The notes under the pieces: model-generated
What the model was told of the DNA's origin: nothing
What the model saw: only the letters and a program-made list of their open reading frames with translations
Databases searched by the model: none
Source of the DNA: Bremia lactucae
Lineage: Eukaryota > Oomycota > Peronosporomycetes > Peronosporales > Peronosporaceae
Assembly (NCBI RefSeq): GCF_004359215.1
Contig: NW_027152213.1
Span: forward strand, 2,195,002-2,259,001
DNA: 64,000 nt
Direction: 5' to 3'
Shown here: positions 19,618 to 30,500 of the stretch, in pieces
Position numbering within the stretch: position 1 is the first letter of the stretch
Layout of the letters: each line of letters starts with the position of its first letter
Translations under genes and position numbers: made by a program

Positions 19618-20215
19618 TTACTTTACGTTAACGGCATGGAAAGCTCCGCAGTCATTACCCCCGTCTCCGCACATGGCTGTCACAGCTCCTGTTTTCATGT
19701 GCAGCTTGACACAATCTACCTTTCCTTGTGGCGTCATACGGCTAAAGATGCGTGTCTGTAGAAGAATTGTCTCCATATCTTTCATCTGAACGAGAAAATA
19801 AAATGCTTGGCCTGTTTACAGCCAATTCCACATCGTATCGATGGACTTGACCATCTCACGTATAGCATCAAATGAAAAGATCTGCTGTGTCTCTACATAT
19901 TTCCAAACGACGATATCGCCAGTCTTTTCGTCTATCACGATCGCCAAGAATTATCTGAGCACCTTCGTCTACCAAGCCACCGGCACGGGCAATGTAGTAA
20001 CCGGTCATGGCATTGTCGCCAGTGATCATCACTGGACGAATATCGCCCTTTTTGAGTGTCAAAATGGCCTCTCGCGAGTCTTCTTTAATCTCATTACGAA
20101 ACATGAGTAAGCCTGCTAATGTCAACGAGTGTTCCGCCGCGTCGCGGTCACTAAGAAAAGTTGCTAGGGTCATCTCTTCCATGACTGGTAACTCTTTGTA
20201 TGCAATACCCAGCAC
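19618..20215 (-). pseudogene. P5-type cation-transporting ATPase fragment (ATP13A-like)
   Basis: The upstream part (20215-19868) reads LGIAYKELP, then RPVMITGDNAMTGYYIARAGG, the TGDN hinge motif of P-type ATPases. After a frame change and an in-frame stop near 19817, the text continues with TRIFSRMTPQGKVDCVKLH and MCGDGGNDCGA, the GDGxND motif in the form typical of P5 pumps. The phosphorylation site (DKTGT) and all membrane segments are missing. It is a leftover of the nucleotide-binding/phosphorylation domain. Confidence 0.75.
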
Positions 20216-20660
20216 GTAGCATCCAGTTGCTCAAAGTTTTCTACCTCTAGTCAATAACGAATTTGTACTCGATGCGATCGACTGTTCGGTACGTAATATT
20301 AAGCTGCAATTCTATTCTGGCTAGCGATCACTCTGCAGCCATTTTTGTGGCGACCTTACCCGATTGTCAAGCTTATATCCATGACCAAGCATTGGCAACA
20401 TGATACCGCAGATATAGTGTGAAATAAGAATAATTATGTTTGTCGGTGTAGTGTTCAGCCAATCGTAGGATGTCGAACCCTCACGTAACCACAGCAATTG
20501 CTTTAACTTGCTCACCTCGTCAAAATTGATCAGTGACGTGATAATTTGTAAGACGCATTCGTTATTTACGGAAATAAATTGTTCGTAAAACTGAATTCGC
20601 AAATTTGTCAATATCAAAAAAATATTTCACTTTAAATAACTTTTGTTGCTCCGCTTCGAG
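20216..20660. other. Intergenic upstream of ftsZ, no clear gene
   Basis: A 98-aa minus-strand frame (20321-20617) has one hydrophobic stretch but no recognisable family. It may be more decayed ATPase-gene sequence. The rest is AT-rich and must contain the ftsZ promoter. Confidence 0.4.
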
Positions 20661-22508
20661 ATGGTGCTTTCGCGCATTAAGGTCGTGACGACGGCGCTGC
20701 ATCGGCAACGTCTAGTTCAAACTTCACGCTTTAATTTTTCAAATGAAGCCACAGATGCAGCTGCTGCTGCATTACGCTTGGCAAGTGTGCATACCTATCA
20801 TAAAAGTATCCACCTTTGGTGTTAATTGGCTATCAATGCTTACGACAGGGATTCAAGAATGCCCAGGTTGAGGAAGACCCATTGAATGTTAATAAGGGGG
20901 AAGGAAATAAATTTCCGAAGGATAAGAGCGCTCCTCAACTGTCGGCGGAGAAGCAGTTCGTGCCGCCCGCCAGAAGTTCCACTCAGCCTCTGTGGCTCAC
21001 GCAGGACCATCCCGTGACAGACTTGTCAGGCTTTGCACCTAAAATTGTTGTTGTCGGGGTTGGAGGAGCTGGCGGAAATGCTGGTGTGTCATCTTCACGC
21101 GTTTAAATTCTTTAATAGATAGCTGACTGTGGAACATTCGTGGTGGACTTGACGGCAGTGAACAATATGATCGCGCGTGGTCTGCAGGGTGTAGAGTTTT
21201 TAGTGTGCAACACGGATGCACAGCATTTGCGCACGACGTTGACGGAAAATCGCGTGCAGATGGCCCCAGAATTGACTGGAGGACTGGGATGTGGTGCCAA
21301 CCCTGAAATTGGGTGAGCACAGTGCATGTCATTTGGGAGCAATGGCTATTATTTATGTTTTTTTTAGTCGTGAGGCTGCAGAGGCTGCTATCCCTGAGAT
21401 TTTAGAGCGCGTGCAGGGTGCAAACATGGTTTTCTAGCAATATGGTCAGCTGGTTTGAGGTATTCGATTCATGCCGTTGTGTAGGTGTTTGTTACTGCAG
21501 GTATGGGCGGTGGAACGGGTACAGGTGCAGCCCCCATTATTGCTCAGGCAGCTCTAGATGCTGGCATTCTCACAGTAGCAGTGGTCACCAAGGTGAGAAA
21601 GAGGTTTCGCATTTGTGATCTGTGTTTGAGAGTTTCACCCTCTCTTGCAAACTAGCCATTTCGCTTTGAAGGTAATAATCGCGCTAAGCTCGCGGCACAA
21701 GGCCTCACGGAGCTAAAAGATAGCGTCGATACAATGATCGTGATTCCAAATCAAAATCTGTTCAATACGTCGAACGAGCGCACTTCGCTGATGGATGCAT
21801 TCAGGTACTGGGACCATTTCGTTCCGTAGACAAAGTATTCTGAAGATGTTGCTCTGTTTATAGAATGGCAGACAATGTGCTTCTGGACGGTGTTAAGAAT
21901 ATTTCTGATTTGATGGTTATGCCTGGGCTCATTAATCTTGATTTTGCGGATGTGCAATCGGTACAAATCTGTATTATGTCGTTTGGACTGCGCACAAGAT
22001 ATTTTAGTGACGTGAGTAACTTTACTATCAGGTGATGCAAGATATGGGTAACGCAATGATGGGAAGTGGAGAAGCTGAAGGAGAGAATCGGTACATACTG
22101 TTATATTTGACGAGCTGCTTCAAAAGTGATCATATGCATTCCTGCTGGTCGGGTTGATGTTTATAGAGCTTTGCGCGCTGCTGAAGATGCACTGGCGAAT
22201 CCTCTTTTGGGCGACATTTCGATTAAGGTAATTTGTTAACTGTAAATGAAATAGTACTAAACATGTTATCCTGCTTGTTTAACTTGTTCAATTTGCATGA
22301 ACAGGATGCCAAGGGAATGATTGTTAATATCACGGGTGGCTCAGATCTTACGCTTTTTGAAGTCGACGAAGCCGCGGAGCGAGTGACGCGAGAACTCGAT
22401 GATTCTCATGCTAATATTATTTTTGGCTCGACGTTCGACGAATCGCTTGCTGGTAAATTGCGCGTCTCCGTGGTTGCTACTGGTATCGCCGATCCCGAAA
22501 AGTTATAG
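20661..22508 (+). CDS. ftsZ: Mitochondrial-type cell division protein FtsZ
   Basis: Ten exons give 417 aa: 20661-20786, 20849-21083, 21159-21312, 21368-21428, 21485-21592, 21656-21804, 21864-21960, 22032-22090, 22167-22227, 22305-22508. All introns are GT...AG and 55-77 nt. The N-terminus ([20 protein letters not shown]) is basic and free of acidic residues, fitting a mitochondrial presequence. The GTPase core has [18 protein letters not shown], the tubulin signature [12 protein letters not shown] (start of exon 5), NTDAQHL and the T7 loop [11 protein letters not shown]. It ends soon after VVATGI, lacking a long C-terminal tail. Oomycetes are among the eukaryotes that keep bacterial-type mitochondrial FtsZ, which forms the inner division ring. 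Confidence 0.95.
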
Positions 22509-22677
22509 AATCCCGCTAGTGGGAGCCAAAAAGGTATTAGTTGGGAAATTGCATCGAAGTTGAATAATACCAATATTCTGCTTGGTACTGGAACTGCTTA
22601 ATACTTAATTTTGCACAACGCTTTGCCGAAATCTATAGCAATAGCTCTTGCGATACTTTTCAAACCTACACAACTGT

Positions 22678-23628
22678 TTAAAATGCGTATTCGTTGTCAT
22701 CGATAGGGAAATTCGCTCGTTGCGATAGACGGTCAGGGGGTAAGGAAGAGAGTGCCTCATTCAAATCGTAAGAGGCCCACATGGAAGTGAGTCGGACAAC
22801 CACTTCTTCGCATGTAAGATTAACACCTTTGGGCACCACGACTTGCTTCATCGCTTCTTCTAGAGAAACACCTTCGTCATAGCAGCGCTGGTCGTCAAAC
22901 CTTTTGTCATAGCCGTCCTCATCACTGTCCGAGTAACCCATGATGGGGTCTTCCGACTCGTTTGGCTGTGTCGAGGCGTCGTCCGACCTCGTACTACTGG
23001 TGCTCATTCCTTTACTATTAGAAAAGATCGACTTGGTCTGACTATGTGTAAAAATGGGCTTTCGAGACGACTTGCTGGCGCTGAACAATTCTCGGCCGAT
23101 CAATGACGGCGAAATAAGCGACGCTGGTTCTGGAACGGGCCTCACTGGATTATCAGCCACAGCGTACGACTCGAGCGAGAGAGATTTACTAATTTTCGAT
23201 AAAATTGAGCCATTTAAGGGCTGTGCGCCTCGAATGAGGAACGGTCGCATCATGCCTTTGACGCCCTCGTCACAGATGCTGCACTTCGGAAGGTCATTGT
23301 ATACGCGCTCGACAAGTAGCTTGAGAAAATCTTGCAGAGACGCGACGCGATAACGCACCACGGAATTTGTTCGCATGAGCGATTTACTCGGGAATCGAAA
23401 GGAGCTGATCGCACGGTTAAAGCTGGCGCAATTTGTGCAGGACACACTGCGTGCGGCGAGCTTATGCTGAATATCCTTGCGCAGCTGCAGAAACTGTGAG
23501 TAGCGACGATTAACGGTCCACTCTTGATTAGTAGGCTGCACAAGCATGCATATACTGTATAGCGTGTGCGTGGGCCGATTGAGCGCTGCCGGGATAAACA
23601 CCTGTACTCCGCTCTGGAACACGTCCAT
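22678..23628 (-). CDS. PX-domain protein
   Basis: An intronless frame of 316 aa starts at MDVFQSG. Residues about 8-130 form a phox-homology domain: TLYSICMLVQPTNQEWTVNRRYSQF, then the proline-containing FPSKSL, then VVRYRVASLQDFLKLLVERV. Two Cys pairs, CTNC (about residue 64) and CSIC (about residue 116), sit inside the PX fold and could bind a metal. The rest is acidic and Ser-rich, with a conserved-looking tail. PX domains bind phosphoinositides on endosomes. The gene is convergent with ftsZ, with about 170 bp between stop codons. Confidence 0.85.
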   Translation of the reverse strand: MDVFQSGVQVFIPAALNRPTHTLYSICMLVQPTNQEWTVNRRYSQFLQLRKDIQHKLAARSVSCTNCASFNRAISSFRFPSKSLMRTNSVVRYRVASLQDFLKLLVERVYNDLPKCSICDEGVKGMMRPFLIRGAQPLNGSILSKISKSLSLESYAVADNPVRPVPEPASLISPSLIGRELFSASKSSRKPIFTHSQTKSIFSNSKGMSTSSTRSDDASTQPNESEDPIMGYSDSDEDGYDKRFDDQRCYDEGVSLEEAMKQVVVPKGVNLTCEEVVVRLTSMWASYDLNEALSSLPPDRLSQRANFPIDDNEYAF

Positions 23629-24992
23629 GGGGTAAACGCCTGATGGATCACTGCAAGGTGTCAGCTCACTTCTCCTTCTACTTTCTGTAGAGAGTCGTCA
23701 AATATTTGCACGCAGGACGCAAGCTTTATGTAGTACAACGTGGCACTGTACGTCGCCTGTAGAGAGTGACGTGGGGTGGTCGATTGGACTGTGCAGACGC
23801 TAAAGTTTGATACCGAGCAACCGAAAGCTGGCTCGTTTGCGTCACCACGACAGGGTAGCTGTACGCCACTGGTACGGCGATATTGATTCGAATTTCGTAT
23901 ACTTTGTCGAATGTGCATGTGGTTTCGAATCGTTTTCTCAGGGCCCTGCTGACCGATCATACATATGAACGCGACACAGATGGCACCTTTCTGATCTTAG
24001 ATCGTCAGAAAGTTGCTTTCATAAACCATTTCAATTTCCACATTAAATTTATAACAATCCGAGATCAGTTGGCAGGTTGTATTTCAATTTTTACATTAAA
24101 TTTATAACAATCCGAGATCAGTTGGCAGGCTATCACCTTCTTAAGACTTTCAGAAAAGCGGATACAGTACAGACGATGCCTTGCAGATTCTGCAGATATT
24201 TAGCAGACTGGCATAAGATGGAGCGTTTCATATACAAATATTGGTAATACGGTATGTTGTTGTCCACTCGAAAAGCATTCTTTTATGGTGTAATGCAAAC
24301 TATTCATGTTAATATGGCTTTCGGTATCAATACTTTAAATGCACGTCAGCGATAAGAAATAAACCGCCTTGATCAAAAAATCTAGTGAAAGCTGACGGTT
24401 AGCATATTAAGAGCTCTGGCGTAACCAATTTAGCGGAAACTTCGCCGTAACGCTTTAGCCTTGGTCCACCCTCAACAATTAGCTGAACTTTGTGTGCAGT
24501 CGGACCGTAAATTTTTGAGTGTGTTGTTGAATAGAGGCTGTCCATTATAATTCACTTCATCCAATTAGTTGCTCTGTAACAGCGCATTGTCAAGCAACGA
24601 GATTACCAAAACGTTCCTAAAATATAAATAATACGAATCACAGCCATCATGGTGGAATCCAAGATCATCATTGTTTCAAAATTTTGAGAACTTTCATGAT
24701 ATAGGATTGGAACCCGAAACTGAGTGATCTAACCATGACCACGCTCAAACAAACGAGTGTAAAACATCAGGCTCTCTAATCAAAGCCATAGGCCTAAAGG
24801 CTATGCATTTAATCACGCATGAAAAAAATTCTGGCAATATGGACTCCGACGAAATTATATACAAATATTGTTAATTGCAATCCAAAGTATGTAAAAGTAT
24901 GTATCCATACTTATGAATTATATCTTGTAGCATTTCTTAATTTGGTTTTAAACTATTTTGTGGTATCGTAATTAGCGCAGGCGCTAAATCAC
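23629..24992. other. Intergenic; uncertain minus-strand frame and short tandem repeat
   Basis: A 99-aa minus-strand frame (23661-23960) lies just upstream of the PX gene and ends with TYSATLYYIKLASCVQIFDD. It could be a truncated gene or a 5' exon of the PX gene, but the only GT...AG pair near the junction would give a 19-nt intron, so I do not join them. The remainder has no gene. Confidence 0.4.
24029..24129. repeat. 53-bp tandem duplication
   Basis: The unit starting TTTCAATTT at 24029 repeats at 24082, including ACATTAAATTTATAACAATC and CGAGATCAGTTGGCAGG almost unchanged. Confidence 0.85.
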
Positions 24993-25119
24993 TCATGAAA
25001 ATTTACATCTTAAAATTATATTATGCTTGTAGGACCAAACTTGCGCCAGTAAATCACTTTACTGGCCGCAAGTTTGGTCCTACAAGCATAATATAATTTT
25101 AAGATGTAAATTTTCATGA
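24993..25119. repeat. Near-perfect 61-bp inverted repeat (foldback)
   Basis: The left arm 24993-25053 and right arm 25058-25119 are reverse complements, with only one extra C in the right arm and a 4-nt loop (TCAC). Arms start TCATGAAAATTTACATC. It could be a hairpin MITE, a palindromic duplication, or a foldback artefact of library preparation. Confidence 0.9.
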
Positions 25120-25280
25120 CCAATGTAGAGGGGCACCCTTTAATATTAGGGCCTCAGTACTAGCCAACATACATTGATAATAGTGAAGGTGAGTGCCTCC
25201 GAAATTCTCACGTACGCGACGTGCAGTGGAAGGTTTTAAGCTGCTTGGAAATCTTAGCAACTAGACGTCAATACTAAGAA

Positions 25281-25684
25281 TGTAAGGGGGCACTACTGGC
25301 TTGTACTGCTTCAGTACGAGTGGTGCCTCACCTCACTAAACGTACACTAGTACGTGCAGAGGAACATTCTCATCAAAAACACTTGCTTTTAAGGGGGTTA
25401 ATTAAAACTGTAATTAACACGATTAAGTTCTTCTCTTTCTATCTTTTAATACTAACTTAATTAATAACAAATACAAAATATGTAATAAAGTCTTATCTCT
25501 ATCGCTCTTTGCACGCGTCCAGCGCTGACTGGACCGCGGAGAAAGTAGATATAATGGTCTGATATCTACCAATGGATAAGCTTTTAGAATATTACCATGT
25601 AACGTAATATTATCTATCTCTGAGATAATATACTAATTAACAACCTTTAAGTGTTAATTTCATGTAACGATCCATCTCGTTACA
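25281..25684 (-). repeat. 3' LTR of Gypsy family 1 (404 bp)
   Basis: On the minus strand it begins TGTAACGAGATGG next to the polypurine tract and ends with the complement of TGTAAGGGGGC. It aligns along its length with the LTR at 7274-7679, including the CCGCGGTCCAGTCAGCGCTG segment. Confidence 0.85.
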
Positions 25685-25801
25685 TCACCCCTCCCTTAAA
25701 CGACAATCACTCTGACTATCATTGGATAGAGTGGTCACTATAAGACTACTTAATTAAAAAAGATGTTGATTGGTCAAAATCATCAATTTTAATTCTATCG
25801 C

Positions 25802-26230
25802 ATGATTAACAAGTCCATGTGGTATGCGAATAGTGCGGCGCCTTCGGCTGCGGTTCATGCAGCCGCGAGCGACGCATTATTGTCTCTTGCGGCAGACGTT
25901 CCGCCTGCCGTAGTGTCATTTTCTCCCGCAACTCTAAATGTTGCGGGTGCACGTGGTGATACACCACGTGAATGCAACCCCTCTTTGGAGGTCGACTACG
26001 AATGCGAGTCGGACGACATGGCCGACTCGGGGAGAACAGAACAGTCGCCTGATCATCGTCTGGCGGATGACTATGAGCCTTCGAATGAGGGGGCTCAATC
26101 GGATAGTCGAGCTAATAGCGTTTGCTACAGCATGTTCGGTTTCGACGATGAGGATGATTCATCATTGCCAGCACCGTCTCCGTGCCGTCACCCGCACATA
26201 TTTCTGTGCGTGGTGATGACGATGGCGTAG
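25802..26230 (+). CDS. Antisense acidic ORF next to the Gypsy 3' LTR (copy C)
   Basis: This 142-aa frame is antisense to the element and starts about 120 bp inside the LTR edge. Its middle is acidic (VDYECESDDMADSG, later FGFDDEDDSS). The matching part of copy B is 6837-7019 on the minus strand. Between the two copies substitutions here fall on all codon positions (3:6:4), so this block shows no clear selection, unlike the two other antisense blocks. It may be the N-terminal part of the same antisense gene. Confidence 0.4.
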   Translation: MINKSMWYANSAAPSAAVHAAASDALLSLAADVPPAVVSFSPATLNVAGARGDTPRECNPSLEVDYECESDDMADSGRTEQSPDHRLADDYEPSNEGAQSDSRANSVCYSMFGFDDEDDSSLPAPSPCRHPHIFLCVVMTMA

Positions 26231-26299
26231 CCATCGTAATAAAAGTTCATGTTGTACCCCTGCTCAGTGGGTACCACTCAGTGGAGCGTAGACATTAAA

Positions 26300-26812
26300 A
26301 TGTCTCGTTTTGCCCCTGAGAAAAAGCCGTGGCTTTTGCGCGCACGGCTAGTCAATAGCTTGTCTGGAGAGACTACTCACAAAAAAATATCATTATTTTG
26401 TTGCGATAAAGCTACATGGCCTTGATCCCACCGCGAAGAACTTTCGCGCTGAGATAGATTTTTTTCTCGATGCTTTTCTTGAGGATCGATGGTACAGTAG
26501 CAACAACAAACGAGATAAAGTCTCGCTGATGCAAGCCTGGAGCGCATTGATTCGCTTCGTCACGACATCGGACGCGAAGTTTGGCTTCTTAGACTTAACG
26601 CGATTTGCGTTATGTTTGAGAAACGAACTCCAACCGGTGCAAGGTATAAATTGCATCGGTTGCAATTTGAGGCAGGACTTCCATGCCTCACGATGGGTGA
26701 TCCCTGTCCGTGTTGTGTTGACAACACGAAGCGAGTAAAAGGGGGATGTATATTCCATTTCTTCGCCCTGGGGAAGGGCTCGCGTCTCTATCGAGACGCG
26801 CGATGCGATTGA
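26300..26812 (+). pseudogene. Antisense ORF, central blocks (copy C)
   Basis: Antisense to the element, the plus strand reads SRFAPEKKPWLLRARLVNSL near 26300, then AKNFRAEIDFFLDAFLEDRW near 26425-26490 and RDKVSLMQAWSALIRF near 26510-26555. After a frame change it has GLPCLTMGDPCPCCVDNTKR near 26670-26730. The same blocks occur in copies A and B in the same order. Each copy is broken at different places, which points to a once-continuous frame. Confidence 0.5.
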
Positions 26813-27600
26813 CGATTTGCAATCGATTTATAAGCGCAAGGGGGCATGTTTTCCGATGGAGCTTCTGATCCATCGCGTGGGTCTCGTCATACTGACGGAC
26901 GAGGCCCTCAACGTCAGCAATCAGCTGGGAATGAGGCTCCCAGCTGTCATGTGAAGGGGGATACTTGCGCCAGCGAACAAGATAACTCGTTCGCTGCGCC
27001 TTCACATTTCGGTGGTTTTGGATACGTTCCACAAGGAAACGTTGACCACCGCGGGAATCCACCAATGGTTGTGGCGGAGAAGGGAAAATTAGATCCAAAC
27101 CATGTGTCAGATCTAGAGTCGAAGATCGACAAACTCGATCGCTTTCTTCATGATTGGGAGGAGGGACTTGATCACGATCGCGGTAAAAGCGTCGTTCGTT
27201 ACAGCAGTCGGTGCAGGCTCATCATATCAAACGGTTGGAAGTCCGTTCGAAGAGCGCGTACTCCATGTTGGAGTACGAACGGAATTATCACGATCTTCGT
27301 GATGAGTTATCGTCAGCTCATCGCGGTTTCGAGAATCTTCGGACCCGACATGAGAATCTCCAGTTTCAGCATGAGAATCCGGTTCGTGACTACAAGAATC
27401 TTAGGGATTCTTGAATAGGGTGGTTAGATCCATCCTCAGAAGAAATCGCGTGATGATGGTATGGGCGGAGCCGACAACGTGAAAGGTAGGATGCGTTTGC
27501 ATCCTACGTGGCAATATTATTGTGTACGCATTGCCTCTGCGATGCAGTACACGGAAAGGCTCAATGCACTTGGCCAGTAGTTTACTGCTACCCACATTAG
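26690..27600 (-). pseudogene. Gypsy integrase C-terminus and chromodomain (copy C)
   Basis: The chromodomain is open in 27098-26688 (QRFLVERI, YLVRWRKYPPSHDSWEP). The integrase C-terminal part is at 27595-27401 (GSSKLLAKCIEPFRVLHRRG). The linker between them is frameshifted and shortened compared with copies A and B. Confidence 0.75.
26846..27418 (+). pseudogene. Antisense ORF, chromodomain-opposed and coiled-coil part (copy C)
   Basis: A 190-aa plus-strand frame lies opposite the chromodomain and linker. It carries QRQQSAGNEAPSCHVKG and SEQDNSFAAPSH, then LDPNHVSDLESKIDKLDRFL. Near 27190 a frame change moves the coiled coil to the frame 27211-27414 (SAYSMLEYERNYHDLRDEL). Against copy B over 54 codons the 24 substitutions fall 7:4:13 on positions 1, 2 and 3 of the antisense frame. 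Confidence 0.55.
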
Positions 27601-27910
27601 TGACTAGGCGCTTGGGTATGTTTTCTGTGGAGAGTAGTACTAGGTCAATGATTTGAATTAATGAAAATTTGCTCTTCCATTTTTGTCTGCGTTCCGTTTC
27701 TGACGGTCCACTGCGTTAGCAATGGAATCCTGTACGAAACGGATTACTCATTTTCGAGCCAGCCGAACTTCCTTTGCTGACTCATTTGATTTATCTTTTT
27801 CAGTGCGCTTTGTGTGCACTGCCATGAGAGTTTTCTCATCTTCGATGTCGAAGCAATCGACATCGACATCATTCGCGTCGTTGGTAACTTCGACGCGTGA
27901 GGAGCATGAG

Positions 27911-28028
27911 CCAGAAATGGTTTTGCTTGTGCGAGTCCATCCCCCCCTCAAACTAGAGGATCCCTCTAATTAGGTGGGATCCTCTAGTTTAAGGGGGGGT
28001 GGACTCGCACAAGCAAAACCATTTCTGG
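27911..28028. repeat. Inverted duplication inside integrase of copy C
   Basis: Left arm 27911-27964 and right arm 27976-28028 are reverse complements with a few mismatches around an 11-nt spacer. Copy B (about 4995-5065) has this segment only once, in the coding sense orientation, so the extra arm (27976-28028) is an inverted insertion that interrupts pol. Confidence 0.8.
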
Positions 28029-28029
28029 T

Positions 28030-28780
28030 ATGCGTGGATGGCGTAAGCCATTCACGTAAGAACGGTGTATACGCTTTAGACGCATGCACCGAATTGCTGA
28101 TAGCGAATTCGACCATCGGTAAGAAGTCGCTCCACATCGGATATGATTGGACGTAACATCGAAGTATCTATTCGAAGACGAAGATTTACGCGTTCCGTCT
28201 GACCATCTGTCTCTGGATGATCGGAAGTTGACATAGTCAGCCGTGTTCCGACGGGTCGGAACACGGATTGCCAAAACTCTGCCGTAAACCGTGGAGTTTT
28301 AATACCGTGTCGATAAAGACACGGGCACAGCCCGGAGCCGTAGTCGACTCTGGTACTGCAACAAGACATACCAACTTGCTGAATCTGTCCACAAAAACAA
28401 GGATCTCATTGTTTTTGTGATCGTCGTCGGGAAATCCGAAGACGAAGTCCGTAGATACAACTGCCAACATTCTGCCGGAAGTGGTAGAGTTTGGAGAGGT
28501 GCACGGGATGAAGGGCTAGACTTCAACCGTTGACATACCTCTCAAGCACGTATGTACTTGCGCACGAACTGATACTCGCAGGGCCAGTAAAAATCGTGAC
28601 TTACTGTGAGATAAAATTTCTCACATCCACGATACCCACTTGTTGGTGCATCGTGGCACTCATACATGATGGGCAAGCGCAAATCATTGTGAGTTGGGAC
28701 GACGCCATGTGGAGTGTCGCCGGCAACGGCTGTGTAGTACAGTACGCCGTTGCGCGTCGTGTACCGATCGGATGACGATC
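28030..28780 (-). pseudogene. Gypsy integrase core (copy C)
   Basis: The minus strand carries STDFVFGFPDDDHKNNEILV near 28450-28400, VFIDTVLKLHGL near 28320, and TSDHPETDGQTERVN near 28220-28190. A frameshift at about 28300 and a deletion of the second Asp motif (the SDRDPRF equivalent is replaced by KTPRFTAEF) break the core. Confidence 0.75.
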
Positions 28781-28792
28781 GATATAAGCTGC

Positions 28793-30500
28793 TTACACTT
28801 TAATAAAATTATTGGATGGATTCATCAGATGACCCATTAAACGCAGAAGGTCTTTGTCTTCTAAGTAGGCTTTCTTCATGTCAGTAAACAATGTTGATGA
28901 CGGAACACTTAAAATGGGTGTTGCAACAGTGGGATTATTTTCACTGTTGGAATACGCAGCCGGCACGAAATCGGGTCGGCGAGATGACGCATTAGCGACG
29001 ACATTAAGTCGTTCTGGTTTATATTCCACGGAGAAATTATATTCCGCGAAGAAGGATGGCTACCTCGCTATTCTTTGCGAGAGGTGTCGCTATTAGCGGC
29101 CGTGCGAAATGAAGCATTTCCCGTATATACGATGAACGGTCTATCTCCTAAGAGATAGACCCTAAATTTAGTCAATGCATATTTTATGGCAAGGAGTTTT
29201 TTGTCATGCACTGGGTAATTGCGTTCAGCTGGTTGCAGCTGACGCGATTGGTAAAAGACGACGCGCTCCGCGCCGTCTGTATCGTATTGCATTAACGCAC
29301 AGCCGATTGCGAAATCGCTGGCGTCACAGACCACATGGAATGGTCTGTCTTGATCTGCAATCACCAATATGGGCGATTGTATTAAGCTTTGCTTGATACC
29401 TTCAAAGGAACGCTGACAATCGGCGTTCCATAAACATTTCTCGTCTTTTTCTAAGATACGAAAGAGATGAACTGTTATCTCGGCATAATTGCGTGGGTAC
29501 TTCTGCAAGTACGCCGCTAGTCCAAGGAACTTTCTAGGTCTATTGACATCGATTGGAACTGGCCAGCCGGTAGTTGCCTTGATCGTTTCGGGATCAGGCC
29601 GCACGCCGTGTTTTCCGCCGATGCACCCAAGAAGTGGTTTTCCTTGCAGCGAATATACACTTCTTGAGATTTGCTTACAACTTGTGCTTTCGCATAAGGG
29701 TAAGAACCTGACGAACGTGAGTTTTATAAACTTTACGTCCGTCTTTTCGACCATGGCCCGGCTATGGACGAATATATCGTCAAAATGACTCGGTGCGAAA
29801 TCCTGCACCAGTCTCAACAGATTCGTTACGCATCTGTTGAATGTTGCAGGGGCGTTACCATGTTTCATAATAGCCACTTCCATAGCATTCCGCTTGGGAT
29901 GCTTACTGCTGTGAACGAGATATCCTGACCGCGCATAAGGGTCTGATAATATCCATTCATCGGATTCATTGACGAAAAGATAGTACTCTTTGTCGTATCA
30001 TCAATGAGTACGTCTTTTCTAGGTATCGGCGTTTGAGCCGGTACCGTTGCAGTGATCAATTCATTGAGCGCATGCACAATCTGTTACCCTCCTATTGCTT
30101 TACGCACACAAAAGGTCGGAGAGCTATTTGGGAAGTTGACTCTCTTACATGGCACACTGCTAAGCGATCGACAAAAATAGTGTCAATCGCTATTACTTGT
30201 TCGCGAGGCAATGGCCCATCTAAAAGCGTTAACATAACACTTTTATGTGCATACACTCTAGCACTGCTCGCAGATGTCTACGTGATTCCCACGACGATCA
30301 ATATATGTCTGTGCATAACCTTGCTGAAGACGGAACACTTTCGTCACTAGACATACCCAGCAACTCTTATTTTAATATTTCGCTTAGGGTGTTAACCGCT
30401 TTACGCGGGATGTCACTAGCTTGCTTGAGCAGCTGATAATAACCATCGACCAAGTCGAGCGCACTGTACGTTATACATCCTTATAAATAGATAAGTGTCT
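28793..30500 (-). pseudogene. Gypsy reverse transcriptase and RNase H (copy C)
   Basis: Three minus-strand frames cover it. 30077-29865 has QTPIPRKDVLIDD and NGYYQ. 29883-29068 has the RT active-site box as FDDIFVHS, the connection KFLGLAAYLQKYPRNY, and RNase H (FHVVCDASDFAIGCALMQ, PVHDKKLLAIKYAL, RPFIVYT). 29029-28793 continues RNase H to the linker (EYKPERLNVVANASSR). The YVDD-type motif is altered to FDD and a small gap follows it. Confidence 0.8.

Noticed and set aside
23661..23960. 5' exon of the PX gene
   Set aside because: The only donor and acceptor that join it would leave a 19-nt intron, too short for splicing, and the PX domain is complete without it.
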